From positions 1 through 44,649 of the forward strand of contig DASXFE010000071.1 of assembly GCA_036489765.1 (NCBI GenBank): a stretch of DNA of 44,649 nt. Direction: 5' to 3'. The translations under genes and the position numbers were made by a program. Origin of the DNA: DATARH01 sp036489765 (GTDB lineage Bacteria; Pseudomonadota; Alphaproteobacteria; ATCC43930; CGMCC-115725). Position 1 is the stretch's first letter. Each line of letters starts with the position of its first letter. Below the pieces are notes generated by a model that ran no database searches, was not told where the DNA came from, and saw only the letters and a list, made by a program, of their open reading frames with translations. This document shows, in pieces, positions 16,863 to 25,375 of this stretch.

Positions 16863-17873
16863 CTAGGCAAACGCTGGCATGACCTCCTTCGCGAACAGGT
16901 TCACCGAGCGCATCGCCTCTTCCTGGGTCATGCGGCCGAAGGCGAAGTCGCAGACGTAGTAGTTGACGCCGGTGGCTTCGATCTCGTGGGAGATGTAAGC
17001 GCGGACCTGATCGGGGGTGCCGGCGATGGCGTCGCCGCGCTGGCACACCGTCTCGAACTCGGCCGGGAGCGCGGCCTCGAGCGGGAACGGCACGTTGTAC
17101 TCGTGCCAGAGCTGGCCCATGTGGTACCGCCACGCGGGATAGGCACGGGCGGCGGTTTCCTTGGCGGCGGCCTCGGTCTCGGCGATGATGATGTGGCGGT
17201 TGACGCCCATCAGCGGCTCGTCTTTCGCATCGCGGCCGAGCCTTTTCCATTCGGCGCGGTAGGCGTCGACCGTCTCGCGCACCTGCGGCACCGGGCGGCG
17301 GACGACCCAGTTGGCGGCGTTCTCGGCGGCCCACGGGAGGCTCGCCGGGTTGCCGAGCCCGTACCACAGCTCGGGATAGGGTTGCTGGTACGGCTTCATC
17401 GCCAGCGGCACGTTGTCGTAATTGTAGAATTTGCCGTGATAGGTCAGCCGTTCCTCGGTCATGCCGAGCCGGATCACGTCGAACGCCTCGCGGAACTGCG
17501 CCGAGCCCGTCGCGAAATCGACACCGTAGAACCCGACCTCGATCGGTGAGATGCCCCGCCCGACGCCATAGAGGAACCGCCCCTCGCTCATCTGGTCGAG
17601 CATGCAGATCTCGTCGATCAGCCGGAGCGGGTGGTAGAGCGGCAACAGGTAGACCATCGGCCCGAATTTGAGCTTCTCGGTGCGCTGCGCGACCGCCGAC
17701 AGGAAAACGCTCGGGCTTGGGGCATAGCCGAGCGGCGTGTTGTGGTGCTCGGCCAGATGGTAGGCATGGAAGCCGGCACGGTCATAGGCTTCGACGAGCT
17801 TGAGCCGGTTCTCGAAATGCCGGCTCAGCGTTTCGCCGCTGTCGTCGAGGTGATCAAAAATTCCAAAACGCAT
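16863..17873 (-). CDS. LLM-class flavin-dependent monooxygenase (bacterial luciferase-like)
   Basis: The 336-residue protein has the luciferase-like TIM-barrel pattern: MRFGIFDHLD at the start, then GFHAYHLAEHHNTP (residues ~34-47). Next come LKFGPMVYLLPLYHPLRL and the EGRFLYGVGRG motif that binds the flavin phosphate. Such enzymes use FMNH2 from a reductase to oxygenate aldehydes, amines, sulphonates or terpenoids; the substrate is unknown. It converges on the HpaB-like gene and diverges from a VOC-family gene 111 bases away. Two reduced-flavin oxygenases therefore sit together without a visible flavin reductase, suggesting they draw on a common cellular supply. Confidence 0.9.
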   Translation of the reverse strand: MRFGIFDHLDDSGETLSRHFENRLKLVEAYDRAGFHAYHLAEHHNTPLGYAPSPSVFLSAVAQRTEKLKFGPMVYLLPLYHPLRLIDEICMLDQMSEGRFLYGVGRGISPIEVGFYGVDFATGSAQFREAFDVIRLGMTEERLTYHGKFYNYDNVPLAMKPYQQPYPELWYGLGNPASLPWAAENAANWVVRRPVPQVRETVDAYRAEWKRLGRDAKDEPLMGVNRHIIIAETEAAAKETAARAYPAWRYHMGQLWHEYNVPFPLEAALPAEFETVCQRGDAIAGTPDQVRAYISHEIEATGVNYYVCDFAFGRMTQEEAMRSVNLFAKEVMPAFA

Positions 17874-17984
17874 CTAGGGCCTCCGCCGGTCCGTGCTTAC
17901 GTTCTTGCGCGATATTATGGTGGCCGCGCCGTCGCGTCCAATCGCGATCGACGGGCGGCCTCGGTACGACGGGAGTCGTTTGCG

Positions 17985-18404
17985 ATGACCGATATCGGGT
18001 TGACGCATGTGGCCTTTTCGGTGCGCAGCCTCGAGGCCAGCGTTGGGTTTTACGAGAAATACGCACGAATGGCCTGCGTGCATCGCCGCGAGGCTGGGGC
18101 CGTGCGGGTCGCCTGGATGACCGACCGCACCCGTCCCTTCGTCCTCGTGCTGGTCCAGGGGCCCGGCCGCGAGGACACACCGCTCGGCCCGTTCGGGCAT
18201 CTCGGCGTCGCCTGCGAGAGCCCCGCCGAGGTCGACCGGCTCTGCGCGATCGCCCGCGCCGACGGCATCCTGCGCAAGGAGCCGACCGATTCCGGACCGC
18301 CCGTCGGCTACTGGGCGTTTGTCGCCGACCCGGACGGCAACACGCTCGAACTGTCCTACGGGCAAGAGGTCGGGCTCACCGTGGCCGCGGCGCCCGCCGC
18401 CTAG
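17985..18404 (+). CDS. VOC (glyoxalase/dioxygenase) superfamily protein
   Basis: ATG 17985 follows a GGGAG ribosome-binding site and gives 139 residues. VOC folds are built from paired beta-alpha-beta-beta-beta modules that bind a divalent metal. Visible here are IGLTHVAFSV (His metal ligand, residue ~8), FGHLGVACES (second His, ~69) and DPDGNTLELSYG (Glu ligand, ~119). One catalytic domain is formed per chain or by dimerisation. It could be a glyoxalase-like isomerase, a ring-cleaving dioxygenase or a resistance protein; the sequence cannot choose. It is divergent from the luciferase-like gene and 12 bases before the TPR membrane protein gene, with which it is probably co-transcribed. Confidence 0.85.
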   Translation: MTDIGLTHVAFSVRSLEASVGFYEKYARMACVHRREAGAVRVAWMTDRTRPFVLVLVQGPGREDTPLGPFGHLGVACESPAEVDRLCAIARADGILRKEPTDSGPPVGYWAFVADPDGNTLELSYGQEVGLTVAAAPAA

Positions 18405-18416
18405 GGGATCCCGGTC

Positions 18417-20243
18417 ATGGCTATCGAAGCACCTTTGCCGCCGGCGCCATCGTCGTCTGTGCCGGTCGGGGCGATCATCGTCCTGATCCTCGCCACGCTC
18501 GCCTATGCGGGAATGGCCGCCTGCCTCGGCGACCTCCACGGATCCGACGCCGCCGGCAACGGGATCACCGCCGCCTTTGCGGTGCTGTTCGGCTTCTTCG
18601 TGTGGGTGTGGATCGGCATCCTCGCGGTGATCGCTGGGGTCAAGGGGAACATGCCGTTCTGGATGGGGATTGCCCTGGCGATCCTGCTGCCCGTGTCGGC
18701 GGTCACCGCGGCGATCGGGCTCGATCTGGAGGCGACCGCCAACTCGTGGCCGCTGATCGAGCCCTTCGCCCTGCCCCCGGTCGTCGCCGCCTACGCGCTT
18801 TTCGCACGGCTTACCGGATTTCACCGTGCGATCCCGCTCATCCCGGCGACCATCGCCGCCCTCGTGGCGGTGGTCGCGCTGACGCTCGTACCGGTGCCGC
18901 AATACATCGCCAAGGAGCGCGAGCGCGCCGAGGTCCGGGCCGTACAGGCCGCCGAGGAGAAGGCGGCGCGGGAGGCGGAGGCCAAGCGCCATGCCGAGGC
19001 GCTGGCGAAGTTCCAGCAACTGACCCCGTCGTCACCGCTCTCGGACTGGGCCGAGTTTTTCGGCGGCGAATTCAATGAGGCGGCAATCGCCGGCGCCCGC
19101 AAATTGCCGACCCGGCAAGCGGAGGCGATCGAGGCGCTCCGCCGCGGGATGACCTTCCCTCTCACCGAGTACGGCCACCTTGATCTGGAGGCGACCCCCG
19201 AGCTTTGCACGACGGCTGACGATTTCCTGATCGCCGCCGCGGCGTCGCACAAACCATCCGCCGACCCCGACGACCGTTCCGCCGAGGCCTATTTCGACCC
19301 GCTGCTCGGCGGCCTCGAATTGCTGACCAAGGAACGTTGCGACCTCGACGCGGCAGTCAAGGCGATCGATGCCGCCTTCGCCGACAAGCCGACGGCAGAC
19401 GGCTTCCGCGCAATGCTGGCGTGGCGGCAGGGCAACGGCTTTTTCCGCCGCGAGGATTACGATCGCGCCATCACCGGCTACGGCCGGGCGATCGAGCTCA
19501 GCCCCGAATTCGAGCAATACCGGGCCGATCGCGGCGACGCCTATCTCGACAAGCTCGAATACGCGAAGGCCATCCCCGACTACACCGAAGCGCTCCGCCT
19601 CAACCCGGGTTACTCCACCGCTTACAACTCCCGCGGCTTCTGCTACCACGCGCTCGGCGATGACGACCACGCGCTTGCCGATTTCGACAAGGCGATCGAG
19701 CTGCGCCACGATTTCCCGCGCGCCCTCTATAACCGCGGCGACATCTACGCCGCGCGTAACGACCTGACCGGCGCGATCGCCGATTACGACGCGGCGCTCG
19801 CGATCAATCCGAAAATGGGAGACGCCCTCACCGCACGCGGCCGCGCCCACTATGCGCGCGGCGAGTACGCGCCGGCGGTCGCCGACCTTTCCGCCGCCCT
19901 GCCCCTCGGCCCAAACGACACTAGGCCCTACACAATCCTCTGGCTCTACCTCTCCCGTACCAAGGCGGGGCAACCGGCAGGCGACGCCCTAACCCAGGAC
20001 GCCACCAAGCTCGACAAAGCCGTCTGGCCCGGCCCAATCGTCTCCGCCTTCCTCGGCGAAACCACCCTCGACGCGGTCCTCGCCGGCGCCGGCGGCGACA
20101 ACGGCCATGCCTGCGAAGCCGATTTCTATTTCGGCGCCAACTCGAACTCCCGCGACCTCCTGGAGAAAGCCGTCGCGATCTGTCCGAAAGACTTCACCGA
20201 AGCCGGCGCGGCCAAGTCGGAGCTGGAAAAGCTGACGCGTTAG
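18417..20243 (+). CDS. Membrane-anchored TPR-repeat protein
   Basis: The 608-residue protein has about five hydrophobic helices in residues 15-160 (GAIIVLILATLAYAGMAACL first). A charged coiled-coil stretch rich in Ala/Glu/Lys follows (residues ~160-200, KERERAEVRAVQAAEEKAA). A soluble C-terminal half carries at least four tetratricopeptide repeats (~345-510), recognisable as A...Y..A...P....A...RG helices such as YDRAITGYGRAIELSPEFEQY and ARNDLTGAIADYDAALAINP. TPRs dock partner proteins, so a scaffold role at the inner membrane is likely. The start lies 12 bases after the VOC gene. No enzyme domain is visible and the partner is unknown. The protein could be an assembly factor for a nearby complex, without proof. 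Confidence 0.82.
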   Translation: MAIEAPLPPAPSSSVPVGAIIVLILATLAYAGMAACLGDLHGSDAAGNGITAAFAVLFGFFVWVWIGILAVIAGVKGNMPFWMGIALAILLPVSAVTAAIGLDLEATANSWPLIEPFALPPVVAAYALFARLTGFHRAIPLIPATIAALVAVVALTLVPVPQYIAKERERAEVRAVQAAEEKAAREAEAKRHAEALAKFQQLTPSSPLSDWAEFFGGEFNEAAIAGARKLPTRQAEAIEALRRGMTFPLTEYGHLDLEATPELCTTADDFLIAAAASHKPSADPDDRSAEAYFDPLLGGLELLTKERCDLDAAVKAIDAAFADKPTADGFRAMLAWRQGNGFFRREDYDRAITGYGRAIELSPEFEQYRADRGDAYLDKLEYAKAIPDYTEALRLNPGYSTAYNSRGFCYHALGDDDHALADFDKAIELRHDFPRALYNRGDIYAARNDLTGAIADYDAALAINPKMGDALTARGRAHYARGEYAPAVADLSAALPLGPNDTRPYTILWLYLSRTKAGQPAGDALTQDATKLDKAVWPGPIVSAFLGETTLDAVLAGAGGDNGHACEADFYFGANSNSRDLLEKAVAICPKDFTEAGAAKSELEKLTR

Positions 20244-20385
20244 ACCTTTTCACCACGAACGCGCGAAGGACACGACGTCGCGCGCGCAGCGCAAAACTAT
20301 GTTCGCCACTGAGGCCCAGAGATTATCGCGGCTCTGTGCCTCTGTGGTGATTTGGCGCTTCGCGCACTGTCCTTCGTGAAAAAGC
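20244..20385. repeat. Imperfect palindrome between convergent genes
   Basis: The whole gap is a degenerate inverted repeat. TTTTCACCACGAACGCGCGAAGGACAC (in two parts) at the left mirrors TGTCCTTCGTGAAAAAGC at the right, and CACTGAGGCCCAGAG mirrors CTCTGTGCCTCTGTGG in the middle. It resembles a dispersed alphaproteobacterial family with CACCACGAAGGACACGAA cores. As a hairpin between two convergent genes it may also act as a terminator. Confidence 0.5.
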
Positions 20386-22089
20386 TTACGCCGCCAATAT
20401 CGTGTCGGAGATCTTTTCCGCGGTCATCAGCGTCGGGAAGTTTGTGTTGGCGCACGGCACCGCCGGGAAGAGCGAAGCATCGACGACGCGCAGGCGCTGC
20501 ACGCCGCGGACGCCGCCCTGGTTGTCGGTGACGGCCATCGGGTCGTCGTCGGCGCCCATGCGGCAGGTACACGACGCGTGCCACACGCCGATATTGGCGG
20601 TGCGGATGAACGATTCGAGCGCGTCGTCGTCGGTCATCAGCTGGTCGAAGCGGTAGCCCTCGACGATGAACTTGTTGATCAGGAACTTCCGCAGCCAGCC
20701 CGGCCCATCCATCAGCTTCGCGAACCAGTTGGTGAGCCTGCGGTTCTTGTCGTTGACGACGCCGATCGCCCGCACCTTGTCGCTATAGCTGGCCGGGAAC
20801 GGGTCGGTGACGGCACTCCCGAGCGCGGCGCCGATGTGCATCGCGCCCATCCGGCGGAACCCGTCCATCAGCCGCTCGAGATCGCGGCGGTCGGACAGGA
20901 GGTTGAACTCGACGGTCGGCTCGACCCGCCAGTCGCGCGACTGCAGCACCACCTGCCCGGTCTCAGAAAACGTCTTGTAGACGCAGACGAGGAGCGAGGC
21001 GATCTGCTCGCCGACCGCATGCCACGCCGATTTCGACACCGCGGCGACAAACATGTCGCCGGGCGCCGCGCCGCCGATATGCGACGAGTAGCGCAGCGCC
21101 AGCAGGATATGTCGGCGTGTCAGGCCGTTGATCCGCGCCTCGGGCTTCATGAACGACGAGACCGATATCGACGGATGGTCCATCAGCCGCTGGCCGACGC
21201 CGGCGAGGTTGACGCGCACGTCGATCCCCATGTCCCTGAGGTGTCCGACCGGACCGATCCCGGCGCGCAAGAGATGCGCCGGCGAGTGGATCGCGCCCGA
21301 GCAGACGATGACCTCGCGGGCCCGGAATTCGGTCTCCTGTCCCTTGACAAAAGCCTTCACGCCAACGCACGTCGTCCCCTCGAACAACAACGCGGCGACC
21401 TGGGTTTCGGCCGAGATCGTCAGGTTCTTCCGCCGCCGCGTGCCGTTGTCGAGATAGCCGATCGCGGCCGAGACGCGGCGGTCGTAGAGGTTCGAGATCG
21501 TAATCGGGAAATAGGCGTCGGGGATGAACTCGCCGTTCTGATCGTCGACAAACGGGAACCCGGCCTCGGCAAAGGCAGCGCCCACCGCCTTGGCGTGCCC
21601 GTTCCACAGCTCGGTGCCGATCCGGCGGACCGGGATGCGGCCCTCCTTGCCGTGATACGGTCCGTCGAAATCCATGTCGCGCTCGACCTTTTTGAAATAG
21701 GGGAGCACGTCGTTCCAGCCCCAACCTGCGGCGCCTTTCTCGACCCATTCCGCGTAATCGGTCGGCGCCCCGCGATTGGCGAGCTGGCCGTTGATCGAGG
21801 ACCCGCCGCCGAGCACTCGTGCCTGCTCGTATTTGCGCAAGGGCGGACGTTCTTCAGGGCGATTATGCGAGACGACCTGGGTGTGGACCTTGAGGTCCTG
21901 CCAGTGGAACCGCGGGTCGAAATAGGCGGTGCCGGGATAGGAATCGAGAATCTCGGGCGGCACCTGTCCATCGGGAGTATCCTGCCCCGCCTCGCAGACG
22001 AGCACGTTGTTCGAGCTTTTCGCCGACAGCCGGTTCGCCATCACCGACCCGGCCGATCCCCCGCCGACGATGATGTAATCGTATTCCAT
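20386..22089 (-). CDS. GMC-family FAD-dependent oxidoreductase (choline dehydrogenase-like)
   Basis: This 567-residue flavoenzyme opens with IIVGGGSAGSVMANRLS (FAD motif GGGSAG, residues 9-14). It carries GMC signature 1 (VLGGGSSINGQLANRG) and signature 2 (GAIHSPAHLLRAGIGP). It ends with the catalytic pair His504 (VWHASCTCRMG) and Asn550 (NTNFPTLM). GMC enzymes oxidise alcohols such as choline, polyethylene glycol or aromatic and sugar alcohols, usually passing electrons to a quinone or oxygen. No signal peptide is seen. It lies downstream of the MoaD-like gene and the molybdenum hydroxylase on the same strand, with a palindromic repeat in the 100-base gap, so common transcription is possible. 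It might make the aldehyde or acid that the molybdenum enzyme acts on. Confidence 0.92.
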   Translation of the reverse strand: MEYDYIIVGGGSAGSVMANRLSAKSSNNVLVCEAGQDTPDGQVPPEILDSYPGTAYFDPRFHWQDLKVHTQVVSHNRPEERPPLRKYEQARVLGGGSSINGQLANRGAPTDYAEWVEKGAAGWGWNDVLPYFKKVERDMDFDGPYHGKEGRIPVRRIGTELWNGHAKAVGAAFAEAGFPFVDDQNGEFIPDAYFPITISNLYDRRVSAAIGYLDNGTRRRKNLTISAETQVAALLFEGTTCVGVKAFVKGQETEFRAREVIVCSGAIHSPAHLLRAGIGPVGHLRDMGIDVRVNLAGVGQRLMDHPSISVSSFMKPEARINGLTRRHILLALRYSSHIGGAAPGDMFVAAVSKSAWHAVGEQIASLLVCVYKTFSETGQVVLQSRDWRVEPTVEFNLLSDRRDLERLMDGFRRMGAMHIGAALGSAVTDPFPASYSDKVRAIGVVNDKNRRLTNWFAKLMDGPGWLRKFLINKFIVEGYRFDQLMTDDDALESFIRTANIGVWHASCTCRMGADDDPMAVTDNQGGVRGVQRLRVVDASLFPAVPCANTNFPTLMTAEKISDTILAA

Positions 22090-22126
22090 CCCTGACCCCT
22101 GTTCTTCTCGAATGCCCAGGAGATGT

Positions 22127-22192
22127 TAGGAGCGCGGGCGTCCCGCCCGCAATTTTTTGTTTTCGGATGTGGGCGAGACGCCCGCGCTCCTA
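22127..22192. repeat. Inverted repeat overlapping the MoaD-like stop codon
   Basis: TAGGAGCGCGGGCGTC (22127-22142) and GACGCCCGCGCTCCTA (22177-22192) are perfect 16-base complements, with a further partial inner stem (CCCGCCCGC/GTGGGCG). On the minus strand the right arm begins TAG, which is the stop codon of the MoaD-like gene (22190-22192). The repeat therefore sits flush against the diglycine tail. It could stabilise the upstream mRNA or limit read-through into the GMC gene. Confidence 0.8.
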
Positions 22193-22438
22193 GCCCCCGC
22201 CGATCTTCGGGATCAGGATCACTTCGGCGTCGGGCGCCAGTTTTTCGGAATAGGCGTCCTGGAAGATCTCGCCGTTGATCGCGACGGCCATGCCTTCGTC
22301 GATCTGATGGCCGAGGCCGGGGAAGCGGCGGTCGAGCTCGCGGATCATGCGATGGACCGTGTCGGCCTCGACGTCCAGCTCGGCGAGCCCGCCGGTATAG
22401 GCTCGGGCGGCATTTCCGGCGATCACGACATGCGGCAT
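22190..22438 (-). CDS. MoaD/ThiS-family ubiquitin-like protein
   Basis: The 82-residue protein has a beta-grasp pattern (VVIAGNAARAYTGGLAELDV...; IDEGMAVAINGEIF; DAEVILIPKIGGG). It ends in Gly-Gly-Gly, the exposed C-terminal tail that MoaD and ThiS carry as a thiocarboxylate sulphur donor. MoaD gives dithiolene sulphurs to molybdopterin; related small proteins serve thiamine, cysteine or tungsten-cofactor synthesis. It follows the large subunit of a molybdenum hydroxylase by 102 bases on the same strand, separated by a REP-like hairpin, which suggests a role in that enzyme's cofactor. The protein lies alone, without MoaE or ThiG partners, so it may act with shared ones. The final stop comes from an adjacent repeat arm. 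Confidence 0.85.
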   Translation of the reverse strand: MPHVVIAGNAARAYTGGLAELDVEADTVHRMIRELDRRFPGLGHQIDEGMAVAINGEIFQDAYSEKLAPDAEVILIPKIGGG

Positions 22439-22449
22439 GGCCTCACCCT

Positions 22450-22535
22450 GTCATTGCGAGCGCGGCGAGGCAATCGCGGGCCGAAGGAGTCTCCTCCGGC
22501 CGAGATTGCTTCGCTGCGTTGCTCCTCGCAATGAC
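22450..22535. repeat. Palindromic repeat (TCATTGCGAG family), copy 2
   Basis: GTCATTGCGAG (22450-22460) and CTCGCAATGAC (22525-22535) are perfect complements. GCCGAAGGAGTCTCCTCCGGC forms the tip of the stem in two parts. It lies 5 bases after the stop of the molybdenum-enzyme large subunit and 11 bases before the MoaD-like start on the minus strand. It is therefore inside the putative operon, where it may tune mRNA stability. Copy 1 is at 13611-13695. Confidence 0.8.
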
Positions 22536-22540
22536 TAACG

Positions 22541-24823
22541 CTAGTCCGCCGCGTCCTTCATCCCGCTGTCGAGCGCCGCGCGCAGTTTCGGCGGCGACAT
22601 CGGGAGGTCGCGCATGCGGGTGCCGATCGCGTCGGCGATCGCGTTGGCGACGGCGGCCATCGGCGGGACGATCGGCACTTCTCCGACGCCCTTGGCGCCA
22701 AACGGATGCCGGGGATTAGGCACCTCGATCATCACCGGCTCGATCATCGGCATGTCGGAGCAGACCGGCATGCGGTAATCGAGGAAGCCCGGGTTATCGA
22801 GCCGCCCATTCTTGTCGTAGACGTATTCCTCGTTGAGCGCCCAGCCGACGCCCTGGGCGACACCGCCCTGGATCTGCCCTTCGACATAGCTGGGGTGGAT
22901 CGCCCGGCCGACATCCTGCACCGCGGTGTAGCGCAGGACCTTGACGTGCCCCGTCTCCGGATCAACCTCGACATCGCAGATATGCGTCGCAAAGCCGGGG
23001 CCGGCGCCCTGGGCGTTCAATGATACCTCGGCGCTGATCGGCCCGCCGGTGCGGCCGGCTTTGAGCGCGATGTCGGCCAGCGACAGCGGGTCGAAATTGC
23101 CGGCGTTCTGACCGGCCGGCCAAGCCATGCCGTCGCGCCAATCGACCGCGTCGGGGCTGATGTCCCAGATCATCGCGGCGCGCTTCTTGAGGTCGGCAAC
23201 GACGGTCTCGGCCGCCTGCGTCACCGCCATTCCGGTGGCGAAGGTGACGCGGCTGCCGCCCGTCAGGAACGTGAACCCGACCGCCGTGGTGTCGGCGACG
23301 ACCGGGCGCACCCGCTCGTACGGAATGCCGAGCACCTCGGACGCCATCATCGCCATCGAGGCGCGCGAGCCGCCGATGTCGGGGCTGCCCGACACGACAG
23401 TCGCCGTACCGTCCTCGTTGATATGGCACGACGCGCTCGATTCGCCGCCGATGTTGAACCAGAAGCCCGAGGCGATGCCGCGGCCCTGGTTCGGTCCCAG
23501 CTTTTCCTTCATGTGCGGGTGGTTCTTGGCGGCTTCGAGCGTCTCGAGATAGCCGACATTGACAAAGGTCGGCCCATGCGCGGTCTTGGTACCGTCCTTG
23601 GCCGCGTTGATCTCGCGCAGTTTGAGCGGATCGACGCCGAGCTCGTCCGCCAGCTCGTTAAGGCAGCTTTCGACTCCGAACGACGAGATTGGGGCGCCCG
23701 GCGCGCGATAGGCCGCGACCTTGGGTCGGTTCGACACGACGTCGTACCCGGTGATGTGGACGTGCGGCAGGTCGTACATCGCAAAGGCGCACATGCAGCC
23801 CGGCCCGACCGGCGAGCCCGGGAAGGCACCGGCCTGGTACTTCAGAACGAGCTGCGCGGCGACGATCTTGCCGTCCTTCTTGGCACCGAGCTTGACCTCG
23901 ATGACCCCGCCCGAGGTCGGGCCGGTGCCGCGGAATACCTCTTCGCGGCTCATCACCATCTTGACGGGCCGGCCGGTCTTCTTCGCCAGCGCCAGCGCCA
24001 GCGGCTCCAGGTAGACGAGCGTCTTGCCGCCGAACCCGCCGCCGATCTCGGCCGCGATCGCGCGGATGTTGGCGATGTCGGTCCCAAGCAGCTTCGCGCA
24101 ATAGGCGCGGACCATGAACTGGCCTTGGCTCGAGCTCCAGATCGTCGCCTGACCGTCAGTGGCGATCGAGACGACGCAGGCATGCGGCTCGATATAGCCC
24201 TGGTGGACCGGCTGCGTCGTATAACGCCGCTCGATCACCACCTCGGCTTCCTTGAATCCTTCCTCGATATTGCCTTTGTTGAAGCCGATCTTCTTGGCCA
24301 CGTTCGAGGGCTTGGTCGGCTTCGGTTCGACGCCCTGGGTGAAGAGGTCGTCGTGCAGCACCGGCGCGCCATCGGCCATCGCGTCCTCGACGTCGATGAC
24401 GTGCGCCAGCACCTCGTACTCGACATCGATCAGGTCGAGCGCCTCCTCGGCGATCGCAGACGAGGTCGCCGCGACCGCAGCCACCGCATGCCCGTCATAG
24501 AGCGCCTTGTCGGCAGCGATGCAGTTGCGCGACAGGTCGCGGAAATTCATCGGGCCTTCGCCGACAAAGGCTTCTTCGGACTTGATGTCCGGGAAGTCCT
24601 TGGCGGTGATCACCGCCTTGACGCCCGGCAGCTTCAGCGCCTTGTCGTAATTGATCGACTTGATCTTCGCATGGGCGTGCGGGCTGCGCTTGACCTTGGC
24701 CCACAGCATGCCGGGCATCACCGTGTCTGCGCCGAACTGCGCCCTGCCGATGACCTTTTCGATTCCGTCGGGGCGGATCGGACGCGTGCCGACGACTTTC
24801 AGACCCTCTGAACTGCTCGTCAT
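22541..24823 (-). CDS. Xanthine dehydrogenase-family molybdopterin-binding large subunit
   Basis: The 760-residue subunit binds the molybdenum-pyranopterin cofactor and hydroxylates its substrate with water. Features are the N-terminal DGIEKVIGRAQFGADTVMPGMLW, the cofactor-binding motif GGGFGGKTL (about residue 263), AYRAPGAP near the substrate pocket, and the base-providing Glu in GAKGVGEVPI near residue 712. The loop AYRAPGAPISSF is not the CO dehydrogenase AYxCSFR, so a CO-oxidising role is unlikely. Relatives act on nicotinate, isoquinoline, aldehydes, 4-hydroxybenzoyl-CoA or xanthine. The small [2Fe-2S] and medium FAD subunits lie directly upstream on this strand, spaced 22 and 44 bases, forming the usual three-gene operon. 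A MoaD-like gene follows. The substrate cannot be told. Confidence 0.93.
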   Translation of the reverse strand: MTSSSEGLKVVGTRPIRPDGIEKVIGRAQFGADTVMPGMLWAKVKRSPHAHAKIKSINYDKALKLPGVKAVITAKDFPDIKSEEAFVGEGPMNFRDLSRNCIAADKALYDGHAVAAVAATSSAIAEEALDLIDVEYEVLAHVIDVEDAMADGAPVLHDDLFTQGVEPKPTKPSNVAKKIGFNKGNIEEGFKEAEVVIERRYTTQPVHQGYIEPHACVVSIATDGQATIWSSSQGQFMVRAYCAKLLGTDIANIRAIAAEIGGGFGGKTLVYLEPLALALAKKTGRPVKMVMSREEVFRGTGPTSGGVIEVKLGAKKDGKIVAAQLVLKYQAGAFPGSPVGPGCMCAFAMYDLPHVHITGYDVVSNRPKVAAYRAPGAPISSFGVESCLNELADELGVDPLKLREINAAKDGTKTAHGPTFVNVGYLETLEAAKNHPHMKEKLGPNQGRGIASGFWFNIGGESSASCHINEDGTATVVSGSPDIGGSRASMAMMASEVLGIPYERVRPVVADTTAVGFTFLTGGSRVTFATGMAVTQAAETVVADLKKRAAMIWDISPDAVDWRDGMAWPAGQNAGNFDPLSLADIALKAGRTGGPISAEVSLNAQGAGPGFATHICDVEVDPETGHVKVLRYTAVQDVGRAIHPSYVEGQIQGGVAQGVGWALNEEYVYDKNGRLDNPGFLDYRMPVCSDMPMIEPVMIEVPNPRHPFGAKGVGEVPIVPPMAAVANAIADAIGTRMRDLPMSPPKLRAALDSGMKDAAD

Positions 24824-24845
24824 TTCACTGCACCTCCTGCAAGGG

Positions 24846-25331
24846 TCAACGGCCGGCTTCCGCCCGCATCACTTCGGCCGCGTCCATCACGGCGCGGAGA
24901 ATCTTGTCGTATCCGGTGCAGCGGCAGAGATTGCCCGCCAGCCAGTACCGGGCTTCTTCCTCGGTCGGATTGGGGTTGCTGTCGAGCAGCGCCTTGGCCG
25001 CGACGATAAAGCCCGGGGTGCAGAACCCGCACTGCAGCGCGGCGTGCTCGAGGAATTTCTGCTGCACGGGGTGCAGCTTGTCGCCCTGGGCGACGCCTTC
25101 GATCGTCGTGATCGTGCGACCCTCGCCCTCGACGCCGAGCATCAGGCACGAGCAGGTGATGTTGCCGTCGACGATGATCGTGCAGGCGCCGCAATCGCCG
25201 GAGCTGCAGCCTTCCTTGCTGCCGGTCAGCCCCAATTCGTCGCGGAGCACGTCGAGCATCGTCTGCTGCGCTTCGCAGAGATACTCGGCCGGCTCGCCGT
25301 TGATCGTCGTCGTGACGTGATGCTTGCTCAT
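24846..25331 (-). CDS. Molybdenum hydroxylase [2Fe-2S] small subunit
   Basis: This 161-residue electron-transfer subunit carries two iron-sulphur clusters. The N-terminal plant-ferredoxin-type cluster is bound by GCSSGDCGACTII (Cys pattern C-x4-C-x2-C, with a fourth Cys downstream). The C-terminal helical domain has QCGFCTPG and NLCRCTGY. Length and spacing match CoxS/HcrC-type subunits. It passes electrons from the molybdenum centre to the FAD subunit. It lies 22 bases before the large subunit and 44 bases after the medium subunit on the same strand. The protein is cytoplasmic, without a signal peptide. Confidence 0.95.
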   Translation of the reverse strand: MSKHHVTTTINGEPAEYLCEAQQTMLDVLRDELGLTGSKEGCSSGDCGACTIIVDGNITCSCLMLGVEGEGRTITTIEGVAQGDKLHPVQQKFLEHAALQCGFCTPGFIVAAKALLDSNPNPTEEEARYWLAGNLCRCTGYDKILRAVMDAAEVMRAEAGR

Positions 25332-25375
25332 TCGGTCTCTCCTGGATTCGGTCCGGTGTCAGCGCTTGCCCACTC

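Noticed and set aside
22541..25331. The molybdenum enzyme as CO dehydrogenase (coxMSL).
   Set aside because: Gene order matches, but the active-site loop reads AYRAPGAP and not AYxCSFR, which all CO-oxidising large subunits carry.
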